A stretch of 34,946 bases of DNA from Pseudomonadota bacterium (GCA_029977665.1 JAPOKK010000010.1:1-34946), one strand, 5' to 3'; shown: positions 1 to 9,042, numbered from the stretch's first letter. The notes: generated from the sequence alone by a model not told the origin. Program-made: numbers and translations.

Positions 1-1197
1 CTCAAGCGGCATCCGCTGGCCACTTTCGGCGTCGTCGACGGCTTCGGATTACTCTCGGTCTGGCCGCTGCTGCGCGACGCGGTGCGTCCGCCCGCGCCAC
101 AGCCACGCGTGCCACACCTCCATGTACCGGCGCTCGGTGGCAAGGATCCCGACGTGCTGCCGGCCCTGGACGACGACGAGCAGCTCGCGGTCGCGCGCAG
201 CTTCTTCGAGACGACGGGTCTCGCCGCACCGTTCGCGCGGCTCATCGTGCTGTGCGGCCACGCCGCCTCGACGACCAACAACGCCTACGCCGCGGCGCTC
301 GATTGCGGTGCCTGCGGCGGTCACGAGGGAGGCACCAACGCGCGCCTGCTCGCACGCATCCTCGAGCGGTCGAGCGTGCGCCGGCGGCTCGCCGCGCACG
401 GCATTGCGCTGCCCGACGACACGCGCGTGGTAGCCGCGCTGCACGACACGACGACCGACCGCGTGACCTTGTTCGACGACACCCTGCCGGCCAGCCACGC
501 TCGCGATGCGGCCGCGCTCAAACGCGCGCTGGAAACCGCCGGACAGGCGAACCGGGCGCGCCGTGCCCCGCGTCTCGGCACGACGGCAGCGGCGCTGGCC
601 TGGCGCGCCGCCGATGGCGCCGAGACGCGGCCCGAATGGGGTCTTGCCGGCAACGCGGCGTTCATCTGCGCGCCGCGCTCGACGACCCGGGGATGCGATC
701 TCGACGGCCGCACGTTCCTGCATTCCTACGACTGGAGGCGCGATGACGACGGCCAGATTCTCAGCGCGATCATGAGTGCCCCGCTGATCGTCGCACAGTG
801 GATCAATGCGCAGTACTACTTTTCGAGCGTCGACAACGCGACCTGGGGCAGTGGCAGCAAGGTCACGCAGAACATCATCGGCGGATGCGCAGTGATCCAG
901 GGCGAGGGCGGCGACCTGCGCCTCGGCCTGCCCGAGCAGTCCGTGCGTGGCGACGACGGGCGGCTGTATCACCAGCCGCTGCGCCTGCTCGCGGTGATCG
1001 AGGCGCCCGTCGCGCGCATCGACGAAGTGCTTGCCGCACAACCCGGGCTGCGCGAGCTGTTCGACCACCGCTGGCTGCGACTCGTCGCACTCGATCGCGA
1101 ACGCGACGCCTGGTTCGCCTACCTGCCGGGGGGTCGCTGGGAAGCGATTCCCGCGCCCGTACCCGCAACACGTCCCAACCTGGAGGGAGCCGCATGA
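1..1197 (+). CDS. dabA: Inorganic carbon transporter subunit DabA (DUF2309/UPF0753), C-terminal part; 5' end lies outside the window
   Basis: Frame open from base 1; motifs LCGHAASTTNNAYAAALDCGACGGHEGGTNARLLA, RPEWGLAGNAAFICAPR, GRTFLHSYDW, WINAQYYFSSVDNATWGSGSKVTQNIIGG and GLPEQSV are typical of the DabA C-terminal half. Confidence 0.88.
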   Translation, partial: LKRHPLATFGVVDGFGLLSVWPLLRDAVRPPAPQPRVPHLHVPALGGKDPDVLPALDDDEQLAVARSFFETTGLAAPFARLIVLCGHAASTTNNAYAAALDCGACGGHEGGTNARLLARILERSSVRRRLAAHGIALPDDTRVVAALHDTTTDRVTLFDDTLPASHARDAAALKRALETAGQANRARRAPRLGTTAAALAWRAADGAETRPEWGLAGNAAFICAPRSTTRGCDLDGRTFLHSYDWRRDDDGQILSAIMSAPLIVAQWINAQYYFSSVDNATWGSGSKVTQNIIGGCAVIQGEGGDLRLGLPEQSVRGDDGRLYHQPLRLLAVIEAPVARIDEVLAAQPGLRELFDHRWLRLVALDRERDAWFAYLPGGRWEAIPAPVPATRPNLEGAA

Positions 1198-2234
1198 ACG
1201 ACAACCTGCATCCGCAGAACCCGCCGCTCGGCTATCGCAAGGTCCTGGTGCTCATCGATACACGCCTGGTCGCGAGCGCGGAAGGCGCCTGGCACTGCCT
1301 CGATCGCATCGCCCGCCTGGCCGTCGAGCAAGGCGCGGAACTGACCCTGTGCGACGTTATCGAACCGCCGCCGGCCGAGCTCGCCGTCGACCCGGTCGCA
1401 CAGGAACTGATCGCGGTACGGCGCGCGCTCGCGCGCGAGCGGCTCGAGGCGATCGCCGAACCGCTGCGCGCCCTCGTACCGCTTTCGGTCGAACTCAGCG
1501 AAGGCACGACGTTCCTCGCCATCACCCGACTCGTGCTCGAACGGCGCTTCGACCTCGTCGTCCACGTGACCAACTCCGCCGCACACGGCGGCCTCGCGCC
1601 GACCGACATGCACCTGGCGCGGAAGTGCCCGTGCGCATTGTGGGTGATGGACACCAACGGACCAGCGCGCTACCAGAACGTGCTGGTAGCCGTCGACCGC
1701 GAGCTCTACACGGAGCCTGAAACGATGTCCCGGTTCAGCCTGCAGCTCGCGCTGACGGCGCTCTTGTTCGCACGCCTCGACGCGGCGCAGGTGCATCTCG
1801 TGCACGCCTGGCAGCCCTACGCCGCGGACCTGCTCACCCATCCACGCACGACGCTCGCCCACGCCTCGGTCGACCGCTACATCGGCAACCAGCGCATGCT
1901 CCACGCGCGCTGGCTGGCCGACCTGGAAGCCGGGGTGAGAGAAGCCGATGGCGGCGTCGCGCTCAACACCCAGCTGATCGAAGGCGAGGCCTCGGCAGTG
2001 GTCGCGGCCAGCGCCGGTCGGCACCGCGCCGACCTGCTGGTCATGGGCACCCTGGCAAGCGGCGCGGCGCCCGGCCAGTTCATCGGTCACACCGCAGAGC
2101 GGATCCTCGCCCGCGTCGGCATTCCGGTCCTGACGCTCAAGCCGCCGGGCTTCCTCACGCCGGTGCGGGCGGTGCCGGACGACCTGACCGTCGCGCGCGC
2201 GACCGCGGGTGCACGGCAGGGGGCGTCGTCATGA
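1194..2234 (+). CDS. Universal stress protein, two tandem Usp domains (346 aa)
   Basis: ATGA overlap with dabA stop; YRKVLVLIDTRL and YQNVLVAVDRE starts of two Usp-like domains; C-terminal LLVMGTLASGAAPGQFIGHTAERILARVGIPVLTLKP. Confidence 0.85.
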   Translation: MNDNLHPQNPPLGYRKVLVLIDTRLVASAEGAWHCLDRIARLAVEQGAELTLCDVIEPPPAELAVDPVAQELIAVRRALARERLEAIAEPLRALVPLSVELSEGTTFLAITRLVLERRFDLVVHVTNSAAHGGLAPTDMHLARKCPCALWVMDTNGPARYQNVLVAVDRELYTEPETMSRFSLQLALTALLFARLDAAQVHLVHAWQPYAADLLTHPRTTLAHASVDRYIGNQRMLHARWLADLEAGVREADGGVALNTQLIEGEASAVVAASAGRHRADLLVMGTLASGAAPGQFIGHTAERILARVGIPVLTLKPPGFLTPVRAVPDDLTVARATAGARQGASS

Positions 2235-2719
2235 GCGCGCCGCCGGTATTGCAACTGGTCGCGACGGCGCCGCCCGCTTCGCCGGCCGCCGTGGTGGAAC
2301 CTGCCGCGGACACCCGGCGACGGGCCCTCGGCGCGCTCGTCACGCGCACCATGGACGCGCTGCGGGCCGCGGCGCGCGCCGGCCTGTCGCGCTCGGTGTG
2401 CGCGTGCGAGACGTTGTGCGAACAGATCGAGAGCGCGCTCGAGGAAGACGACACCGCTACCGCCTGCCTGCTGCTCGAATGCGTCGCCAAGGAGCCTGCT
2501 GCCCGCATCCTCTTGCCGCGCCTGTTCACCGCGGCGGGACGCCTCGCGCGCAGCGACAACCCGTTCATCGTCTACCGCGCGTGCGCACAGGCGCTCACGC
2601 TCGGACGCCGTGACCTGCGCCTCGACAACCACGCGGGACTGCTCGTCGGCACGCTGCGCGCCGAAGCCGCTCCGGCACTCGCGCGCCGCCTCGGACGCCT
2701 GCTCGAGGACGCACGATGA
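2231..2719 (+). CDS. Hypothetical protein (162 aa)
   Basis: ATGA overlap with the preceding Usp gene; full-length ORF with alpha-helical, Ala/Leu-rich composition; no family recognised. Confidence 0.6.
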   Translation: MSAPPVLQLVATAPPASPAAVVEPAADTRRRALGALVTRTMDALRAAARAGLSRSVCACETLCEQIESALEEDDTATACLLLECVAKEPAARILLPRLFTAAGRLARSDNPFIVYRACAQALTLGRRDLRLDNHAGLLVGTLRAEAAPALARRLGRLLEDAR

Positions 2720-2924
2720 GGTGCCTGCGGACCGGGCGCTCGCGGCCGTCGCGGCGGCTGCCACGCGGCGGCCGGGCAAGCGTTGCACAGCTTGCCAGCG
2801 CGGCGCCGGGCCGCGTCGATGCGCAGGTTTGGCCGCAGTCTCGCTGCGTCATTTCCTGCGCGTCGCCGCATCGGCCTGATGCTAACCTGACTTCGTTGGT
2901 CAGGAATTAGCAAGGAGCAAAACC

Positions 2925-3080
2925 ATGTTCGAGACATTAATGATGATGCTCGTGATGCAGCCGCTGCCGGGGCAGGACCTGGCAACCCCCGTGGTGCCAC
3001 GCGCAGCACCATCGGCGAGCGTTCGCCAGGTGGACGACCCGGCCGACGATGGCATCGCCGACGACGCAACGCCCCGATGA
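2925..3080 (+). CDS. Small ORF (51 aa), MFETLMMMLVMQPLPGQDLATPVVPRAAPSASVRQVDDPADDGIADDATPR
   Basis: Strong Shine-Dalgarno (CAAGGAGCAAAACC-ATG); ATGA overlap with the next ORF; below the size cutoff of the supplied ORF track. Confidence 0.6.
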   Translation: MFETLMMMLVMQPLPGQDLATPVVPRAAPSASVRQVDDPADDGIADDATPR

Positions 3081-3268
3081 CCCTCATTGCCGAGAACGAT
3101 GCCGCGATGCCGCGCGACCGCGCCGTCGAGCACGAGGAGGCATCGGCTGCCGATGACGAGGCCTATGCCGATCCGGCGCGTCAGTGGGGCTGGCTGTTCG
3201 AACACGGTTCGCGCCATCACGGGCCCGCTGCGCCGCGCTTCGACCACGACGCCCGACACGTATTCTGA
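3077..3268 (+). CDS. Small acidic ORF (63 aa)
   Basis: Start overlaps the stop of the 51-aa ORF (ATGA); followed about 40 bp downstream by an intrinsic terminator. Confidence 0.55.
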   Translation: MTLIAENDAAMPRDRAVEHEEASAADDEAYADPARQWGWLFEHGSRHHGPAAPRFDHDARHVF

Positions 3269-3309
3269 GCCGCGCAGGACCGCGCGGCCCCACCGCTCCC
3301 CCTCCGTTC

Positions 3310-3335
3310 GTCCCGGCCCGGCCGGGACTTTTTTT
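3310..3335 (+). terminator. Rho-independent terminator
   Basis: Perfect 8-bp stem GTCCCGGC-CCG-GCCGGGAC followed immediately by T7. Confidence 0.9.
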
Positions 3336-3385
3336 ACTTTCTTCCAGCTGCGGCGTGGCGTGCCGCGGCAGCGGCCAGTGGCCGC

Positions 3386-3865
3386 TCAGGGCGCATCGAG
3401 CGCCGCAGCGAACTCGCTCAGCAGCTCATAAAGCGTGGCCAGCCGTTCGGCACCGAAAGCCCGCGTGATGTCGCTGTAGAGGCGTTCGGAATCGGGGGCG
3501 ACCGCGTCGAAGCGCGCGCGGCCGCGCGCGGTCAGCGCGAACACCGCGCGGCGCTGGTCGCCCGCCGGCGTGCGACGCGCGACCAGGCCCGCGCCCTCTA
3601 GATGCTGCAGGATGCGCGACAGGCTCGGCGCCAGCAGCAGGCTGCGCCGCGCGACCGCCGACGCGTCGATGTCTGGCCAGGCGGCGAGCACGCGCAGCAC
3701 GCGCCACTGCTGTTCGGTCAGCCGGTGCGCGCGCAGCATCGGGCGAAAGCGCGCCATCGCCGCTTCGCGCGCCTTGAGCAGTTGCATCGGCAACGAGCGC
3801 TCGAAGTCGCGCAGCGTGCCGGCCGCGGCGGGCTCGATGTCGCGCTCGGCGCCGGCCGGGTCCAT
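3386..3865 (-). CDS. hpaR: MarR family regulator, HpaR/HpcR-like
   Basis: SLPMQLLKAREAAMARFRPMLRAHRLTEQQWRVLRVL matches the HpaR-type N-terminus; winged-helix RRTPAGDQRRAVFALTARG; next to aromatic meta-cleavage genes. Confidence 0.75.
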   Translation of the reverse strand: MDPAGAERDIEPAAAGTLRDFERSLPMQLLKAREAAMARFRPMLRAHRLTEQQWRVLRVLAAWPDIDASAVARRSLLLAPSLSRILQHLEGAGLVARRTPAGDQRRAVFALTARGRARFDAVAPDSERLYSDITRAFGAERLATLYELLSEFAAALDAP

Positions 3866-3868
3866 CGC

Positions 3869-4729
3869 TCAGAGCACCTCGTCCTCGACCTCGTTGCGCA
3901 GCACCCCGACGCCGGGCACTTCGACCTCGACGACGTCGCCGGCGCGCAGGTAGCGGGGCGGATCGAAGCGCGCGCCGGCGCCGTTCGGTGTTCCCGTGGC
4001 GATGACGTCGCCGGGCTGCAGACGATAGAACGTCGACAGGTAGCTCAGCAGGTAGCGGAACGGAAACATCAGGTTGTCAGTGACATCGTTCTGGCGCTCT
4101 TCGCCGTTGACCCGCGTGATCACGCGCAGGCTGCCCATCGGATCGAGTTCGTCGGGCGTGACCAGCCACGGTCCCAGTGCGCCGGAACGCTCGAAGTTCT
4201 TGCCCTGGGTGACGTTGAACTTGGCGTGGCGCAACCAGTCGCGCACCGAGCCTTCGTTCATGATGGTGATCCCGGCAACGTGTTCGTGCGCTTCGGCCTC
4301 GCGGATACGGCGCCCCGCACGTCCGATGACGAGCACGATCTCGCCTTCGTAATCGAGCTGCTCCGACTCGGGCGACCGCAGCAACGGTGCCTCGTGCCCG
4401 GTCAGCGATTCGCGTGCGCGCATGAACACGCTCGGATAGCGCGGCGCTGCCGAGCCGTCCTTGTACTCGGCGTTGCGGTCGGCGTAGTTGACGCCGATGC
4501 AGATGATTTTCTGTGGGTTGGGAATCGTCGGCAGGTAGAGCACTTCGTCCATGCCGAAATCGGCGAACGTGGTCGCCGCGCTCGCGGCGAGTTCTGCGAG
4601 GCGGCCGGCGCTGATTGCGGCGCGCAGGTCGGGCAGCTCCGGATAGCGCGCCGAAAGATCGACCACGCCTCCGTCGACCAGCGCGCCGAAACCGGCCTGT
4701 CCGTTGCGGCTGAAACTCAGGAATCTCAT
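3869..4729 (-). CDS. Fumarylacetoacetate hydrolase family protein (2-hydroxyhepta-2,4-diene-1,7-dioate isomerase-like)
   Basis: IICIGVNYADRNAEYKDG, LDYEGEIVLVIGRAGRRI and GDVIATGTPNGAG motifs of the FAH fold. Confidence 0.85.
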   Translation of the reverse strand: MRFLSFSRNGQAGFGALVDGGVVDLSARYPELPDLRAAISAGRLAELAASAATTFADFGMDEVLYLPTIPNPQKIICIGVNYADRNAEYKDGSAAPRYPSVFMRARESLTGHEAPLLRSPESEQLDYEGEIVLVIGRAGRRIREAEAHEHVAGITIMNEGSVRDWLRHAKFNVTQGKNFERSGALGPWLVTPDELDPMGSLRVITRVNGEERQNDVTDNLMFPFRYLLSYLSTFYRLQPGDVIATGTPNGAGARFDPPRYLRAGDVVEVEVPGVGVLRNEVEDEVL

Positions 4730-4750
4730 GCGGCCCTCCGCGCGCGTGGC

Positions 4751-4790
4751 TTGAATTGACGACGACAGGACATAAACTTAACATGTTAAG
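4751..4790 (+). promoter_or_regulatory. Candidate sigma70 promoter with overlapping palindromic operator (CTTAACATGTTAAG) in the divergent intergenic region
   Basis: TTGACG (4756-4761), 17-nt spacer, TAACAT (4779-4784); perfect 14-bp palindrome at 4777-4790 covers the -10 box. Confidence 0.55.
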
Positions 4791-4917
4791 CGAATGCTGC
4801 AAGCGGCCTCGGCGTCAGCCTCGCCTGCGGGCGGTGCAAGCCGGGTACGAGAAATCGGCGCCGCAACGCGGGCCGCCGCGCGAGGCCATTCGTCATCCAG
4901 CGCCAGGGGATTCCTCC

Positions 4918-5310
4918 ATGCCGCATCTCACCATCGAATACACCGCCAATCTCGAGCACCGGCTCGACGTGCCGGCACTCATCGACACGCTGCACGCGAC
5001 GGCTGCCTCGATCGAAGCGTTCCCGCTCGCCGGCATCCGCACACGCGCCGTGCGCCTGGCCCATTTCCGCTTCGCCGATGGCCACCCCGACAACGCTTTC
5101 GTACACCTGCGCCTGCGCATCGCGCACGGCCGCAGCCTGGCCGTGCGGCGCGCCGCCGGCGAGACCCTGTTCGCTGCGCTGACCGGCTTTCTGCAGCCGA
5201 TTCTCGATGACTCGCCGCTGGCCATCTCGTTCGAGATCGAGGAGATCGACGCGGAGCTGAATTTCAAGTACGGCAACATTCGCGACTACCTCGCCCGGCG
5301 CGGCAACTGA
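4918..5310 (+). CDS. hpaF: 5-carboxymethyl-2-hydroxymuconate delta-isomerase-like (HpaF/HpcD)
   Basis: MPHLTIEYTANLE N-terminus with Pro2 after Met; 130 aa; tautomerase-like family. Confidence 0.8.
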   Translation: MPHLTIEYTANLEHRLDVPALIDTLHATAASIEAFPLAGIRTRAVRLAHFRFADGHPDNAFVHLRLRIAHGRSLAVRRAAGETLFAALTGFLQPILDDSPLAISFEIEEIDAELNFKYGNIRDYLARRGN

Positions 5311-5323
5311 GGAGCTCCCGCCC

Positions 5324-6853
5324 ATGACGGTGACCAAACTCGACAACAACCTGACCGAGCTCGCACAACATCTCGCGCGCTTTCGCGACCATCCCCTTGG
5401 TCACTTCATCGACGGCCGCGCCGATGCCGGGCGCAGCGGGCGCGATTTCGACAATCTCACGCCGATCGACAACAGCGTGATCGGGCGGGTCGCGGCCGGC
5501 GACGCGGCCGACATCGATGCCGCGGCGCAGGCCGCCGCGGCGGCGTTCCCGGCCTGGCGCGCGTTCGGCGGCGACGCGCGCCGCGCGCTGCTGCACCGTA
5601 TCGCCGATGGCATCGAGGCGCGCGGCCGCGAAATCGCGCTCATCGAGAGCTACGACACCGGCCAGCCGCTGCGCTTCATGAGCAAGGCCGCGCTACGCGC
5701 CGCGGAAAACTTCCGCTTCTTCGCCGATCGCGCACCGACCGCCTGCGAGGGCCGCTCGATGCCGGCCGGCGACCATGTCAACTACTCGCTGCGGCAACCG
5801 ATCGGGCCGGTCGGTGTGATCACGCCGTGGAACACGCCGTTCATGCTCTCGACGTGGAAGATCGCCCCGGCACTCGCCGCCGGCTGCACGGTCGTGCACA
5901 AGCCGGCCGAATGGTCCCCGCTGAGCGCAATGCTGCTGGCCGAGATTTGCCACGACGCGGGGCTGCCGCCCGGCGTGCTCAACACCGTCAACGGTATCGG
6001 CGAGCAGGCCGGGCGCGCCCTCACCGAGCACCCGGCGATCAAGGCCATTGCCTTCGTCGGCGAATCGAGCACCGGCAGCCACATCATGCGCCAGGGCGCG
6101 GCGACGCTGAAGCGGGTCCACTTCGAACTCGGCGGCAAGAATCCGGTGATCGTGTTCGCCGACGCCGATCTCGAACGCGCGCTCGACGCGGTCACGTTCA
6201 TGATCTACAGCCTGAACGGCGAGCGCTGTACCTCGTCGAGCCGATTGCTCGTCGAGCAATCGATCTACGACGCGTTCGTCGCGCGCGTTGCCGAGCGCGC
6301 CGGACGCATCCGCGTCGGGCACCCGCTCGACCCGGCAACCGAGGTCGGACCGCTGATCCACCCGCGCCACTTCGACAAGGTGTGCGGCTACTTCGACGCC
6401 GCGCGCGAGGAAGGCGCCCGCATCGCCGCCGGTGGCGTGCCCTGCGCGCTAGACGGCAAGGGCAATTTCGTCGCGCCGACGCTATTCGCCGATGCCGACA
6501 ACAGCATGCGCGTTGCGCGCGAGGAGATCTTCGGCCCGGTGCTCACGGCCATCCCCTTCGCCGACGAAGCCGAAGCGGTGGCGCTCGCCAACGATACCGA
6601 GTACGGCCTGACGGGCTACGTCTGGACGCGCGACGGCGGCCGCGGACAGCGCATCGCGTTGGCGCTGGAGGCCGGCATGATCTGGGTCAACTCGGAGAAC
6701 AACCGCCATCTGCCGGCGCCGTTCGGCGGCATGAAAATGAGCGGCATCGGGCGCGACGGCGGAGACTACAGCTTCGAGTTCTACATGGAAACGAAGAACG
6801 TTTGCGTGGCGCTCGACACCCACGGCGTACCGTCGCTGGGCAAACACGAATGA
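5324..6853 (+). CDS. hpaE: Aldehyde dehydrogenase, 5-carboxymethyl-2-hydroxymuconic-semialdehyde dehydrogenase-like
   Basis: ALDH motifs FELGGKNPVIVFADADLERALD, NGERCTSSSRLLVE and EEIFGPVLT; adjacent to hpaF-like gene. Confidence 0.8.
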   Translation: MTVTKLDNNLTELAQHLARFRDHPLGHFIDGRADAGRSGRDFDNLTPIDNSVIGRVAAGDAADIDAAAQAAAAAFPAWRAFGGDARRALLHRIADGIEARGREIALIESYDTGQPLRFMSKAALRAAENFRFFADRAPTACEGRSMPAGDHVNYSLRQPIGPVGVITPWNTPFMLSTWKIAPALAAGCTVVHKPAEWSPLSAMLLAEICHDAGLPPGVLNTVNGIGEQAGRALTEHPAIKAIAFVGESSTGSHIMRQGAATLKRVHFELGGKNPVIVFADADLERALDAVTFMIYSLNGERCTSSSRLLVEQSIYDAFVARVAERAGRIRVGHPLDPATEVGPLIHPRHFDKVCGYFDAAREEGARIAAGGVPCALDGKGNFVAPTLFADADNSMRVAREEIFGPVLTAIPFADEAEAVALANDTEYGLTGYVWTRDGGRGQRIALALEAGMIWVNSENNRHLPAPFGGMKMSGIGRDGGDYSFEFYMETKNVCVALDTHGVPSLGKHE

Positions 6854-6962
6854 CCCCCGAATCGCGCCGCTTCGAATGCCGCGAACGGGTATTTCCACCA
6901 CGCGCCGCCGCGCGCGGCCGCCCAACTCGGAACACGGCCAGCCACTCGGAGGTCCGAGCATC

Positions 6963-7298
6963 ATGAGCCTCTACCAGCTGCAGAAGTTTCTCTACGTGCT
7001 CAATCGCGAACCGGCCGCGCAGCGGCGCTACCGCGACGACCTCGACGGACTCATCGCCGACTACGAGCTGACTGACGAGGAGGCCCGTGCCCTGCGCGAT
7101 GGCGACATCGGCCTGCTTTACGTGCTCGGCGTCAACGGTCAGATCCTGATGCACTACGCCGCCTTTCTCGGCATCGCCTGGTTCGATTATCTCGATTTCA
7201 TGCGCGAAGGCATCGAACGCCACGGACCCGTGCGGGCCGGGGTCTATGCCATGACCGGCGGCGGTGCGAGCTTCACCGAAGAGGAGGGCGCCCGATGA
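6963..7298 (+). CDS. LigA-like small subunit of a class III extradiol dioxygenase
   Basis: YQLQKFLYVLNREPAAQRRYRDD...LTDEEARALRDGDIGLLYVLGVNGQILMHYAAFLGI resembles the protocatechuate 4,5-dioxygenase alpha subunit; overlaps a LigB-like gene by 4 nt. Confidence 0.8.
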   Translation: MSLYQLQKFLYVLNREPAAQRRYRDDLDGLIADYELTDEEARALRDGDIGLLYVLGVNGQILMHYAAFLGIAWFDYLDFMREGIERHGPVRAGVYAMTGGGASFTEEEGAR

Positions 7299-8122
7299 GC
7301 CTCGTCTATGCGGGCGTGCTCAGCCACGCCCCCGGCATCACCGGCCGCGCCGACCTGGTCAAGAACGTCGCCCGGCGCGACGAGTTCTACCGCATGCTCG
7401 ACCACCAGCGCGAGGAGATCGAAGCAAGCGGTGCCGAGGCGCTGGTGGTCATCGCGGCAGAACATTTCGCGAACTTCTTCATGAACAACATGCCGGCCTT
7501 CTGCATCGGCATGAGCGATGCCTACGAAGGGCCGATCGAGGATCCGGGCTGGCTCAAGATCGCGCGCACGCGGGTGCCCGGCAACGCCGACCTCAGCAAG
7601 CGCGTGATTACCGCGGTCATGCAGACCGTCGACTGTGCCTATGCCGAGGAATGGAAGTTCGACCACGGCATCATGGTGCCGCTGCACTTCCTCACCCCGC
7701 GCTACGACATGGCCGTGATCCCGGCCAACATCAACTGCCAGGGTCCACCGCTGACGCCGCTCGCGCGCGCCTGGGCGTTCGGCGAAGCGCTGCGCCGCGC
7801 GTGTGACGCGCAACCCGAGAAGATCGCTCTCGTCGGCACCGGCGGCATCTCGCACTGGCCGGCGACGCCCGACTCCGGGAAGATCAACGAGGCCTGGGAC
7901 CGCGAGTTTCTCGACCACCTCATGGCCCAGGACCGCGACGCGCTGATGCGCTACGACGACGACGTGCAGACCTATCGCGATGCCGGCCAGGGCGGCTTCG
8001 AGATCCGTACCTACCTCGCGGCCGCGGCCGCGGCCGGCGGTCCTGGTGAACTGCAGTATTACACTGCGGAGCTGCCGATCTTCGCCGTCGGCTGCACGGT
8101 CGCGCGCTTCGCTATCGACTGA
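7295..8122 (+). CDS. LigB-like catalytic subunit of a class III extradiol dioxygenase
   Basis: SHAPGI N-terminal His motif; AEHFANFFMNNMPAFCIG; FDHGIMVPLHFL; VGTGGISHWP. Confidence 0.85.
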   Translation: MSLVYAGVLSHAPGITGRADLVKNVARRDEFYRMLDHQREEIEASGAEALVVIAAEHFANFFMNNMPAFCIGMSDAYEGPIEDPGWLKIARTRVPGNADLSKRVITAVMQTVDCAYAEEWKFDHGIMVPLHFLTPRYDMAVIPANINCQGPPLTPLARAWAFGEALRRACDAQPEKIALVGTGGISHWPATPDSGKINEAWDREFLDHLMAQDRDALMRYDDDVQTYRDAGQGGFEIRTYLAAAAAAGGPGELQYYTAELPIFAVGCTVARFAID

Positions 8123-8147
8123 AGCCCGCGCCGGCGCGCGGTGCAAC

Positions 8148-8423
8148 TCAGCCGTCGAGCAGCTCGCGCACGCCGTACAGCTCGGCCAGCGCATCGAGCG
8201 CCGCCGGCAGGTTGGCGTGCCGCACCGGGTGACCGGCGTCGCCGGCCAGGCGGCGCGCATGGAGAATCAGCGACAGCGCGCTCGAGTCGAGTTCGTCCAC
8301 CGCGGCCCAGTCGATGGTGCCGGCGCCGCCGGCGACGAACTCGGCGATACGGGCACGCAGCGCCGTGTGCGTGGCCAGCGTGACCGGCCCGGCAAGCGCA
8401 CAGATACCCGGCTCCGTGCTCAC
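8148..8423 (-). CDS. mlaB: STAS-domain protein MlaB
   Basis: IDWAAVDELDSSALSLILHARRLA STAS motif; last gene of the mla operon. Confidence 0.8.
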   Translation of the reverse strand: MSTEPGICALAGPVTLATHTALRARIAEFVAGGAGTIDWAAVDELDSSALSLILHARRLAGDAGHPVRHANLPAALDALAELYGVRELLDG

Positions 8424-9040
8424 CCCGTGCTGCCGTCGGCGTTCTTGTCGTGCAGCAGACGGATGAGACCGTCGATGCCGGAGCGGTTGACAGTCGAGTC
8501 GAACAGGCTGCGGTAGTTGACGACCAGGCTGACGCCGTCGACGAGCACATCGTAGACCTTCCAGCCGGAGTCTCGCGCGATCATGCGATAGTCCATGCGA
8601 ATCGGCTTGCCGCCGCTGTCCTTGGTCACGCTCGTCTGCACCACCGCCTGCTTCGCATCCGGTTCGAGCCGCAGTGGGCGGTAGTCAATGTGGTAGTCGA
8701 CGAACTGCTGCAGCGCCACCGAGTAAGTACGCACGAGCAGCATGCGGAACTCGTCGACCAGCGCCGTGCGCTGGCTGTCGTCGGCCGTGCGCCAGTGCTT
8801 GCCGACGGCAAGGCGCGTCATCGCCCCGAAATCGAAATGCTGGACGACCTTGGTATCGACCAGTTCGGCGAGCGTCTTCATGTCGGTACCGGCATCGGCG
8901 CGCAGCACCGCGAGCACCTCGTCGGCCGTACGGTGGACGAGCTCGTCCGGCGGCATCGGGTCGGCCAGCGCCGGGGCGAGCGCGAGCAGCAGCCACAGGC
9001 CGGCGAACAGTGCCGGCAGACTCTTCGTTGCACGCGTCAT
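8420..9040 (-). CDS. mlaC: Phospholipid-binding protein MlaC
   Basis: Signal peptide; ...FGAMTRLAVGKHWRTADDSQRTALVDEFRMLLVRTYSVAL; WKVYDVLVDGVSLVVNYRSLFDS. Confidence 0.9.
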   Translation of the reverse strand: MTRATKSLPALFAGLWLLLALAPALADPMPPDELVHRTADEVLAVLRADAGTDMKTLAELVDTKVVQHFDFGAMTRLAVGKHWRTADDSQRTALVDEFRMLLVRTYSVALQQFVDYHIDYRPLRLEPDAKQAVVQTSVTKDSGGKPIRMDYRMIARDSGWKVYDVLVDGVSLVVNYRSLFDSTVNRSGIDGLIRLLHDKNADGSTG

Positions 9041-9042
9041 GA

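Noticed and set aside
8123-8147. GC palindrome (CGCGCCGGCGCG) between ligB-like and mlaB as a bidirectional terminator
   Set aside because: No T-tract on either side; short GC palindromes are common at this base composition.
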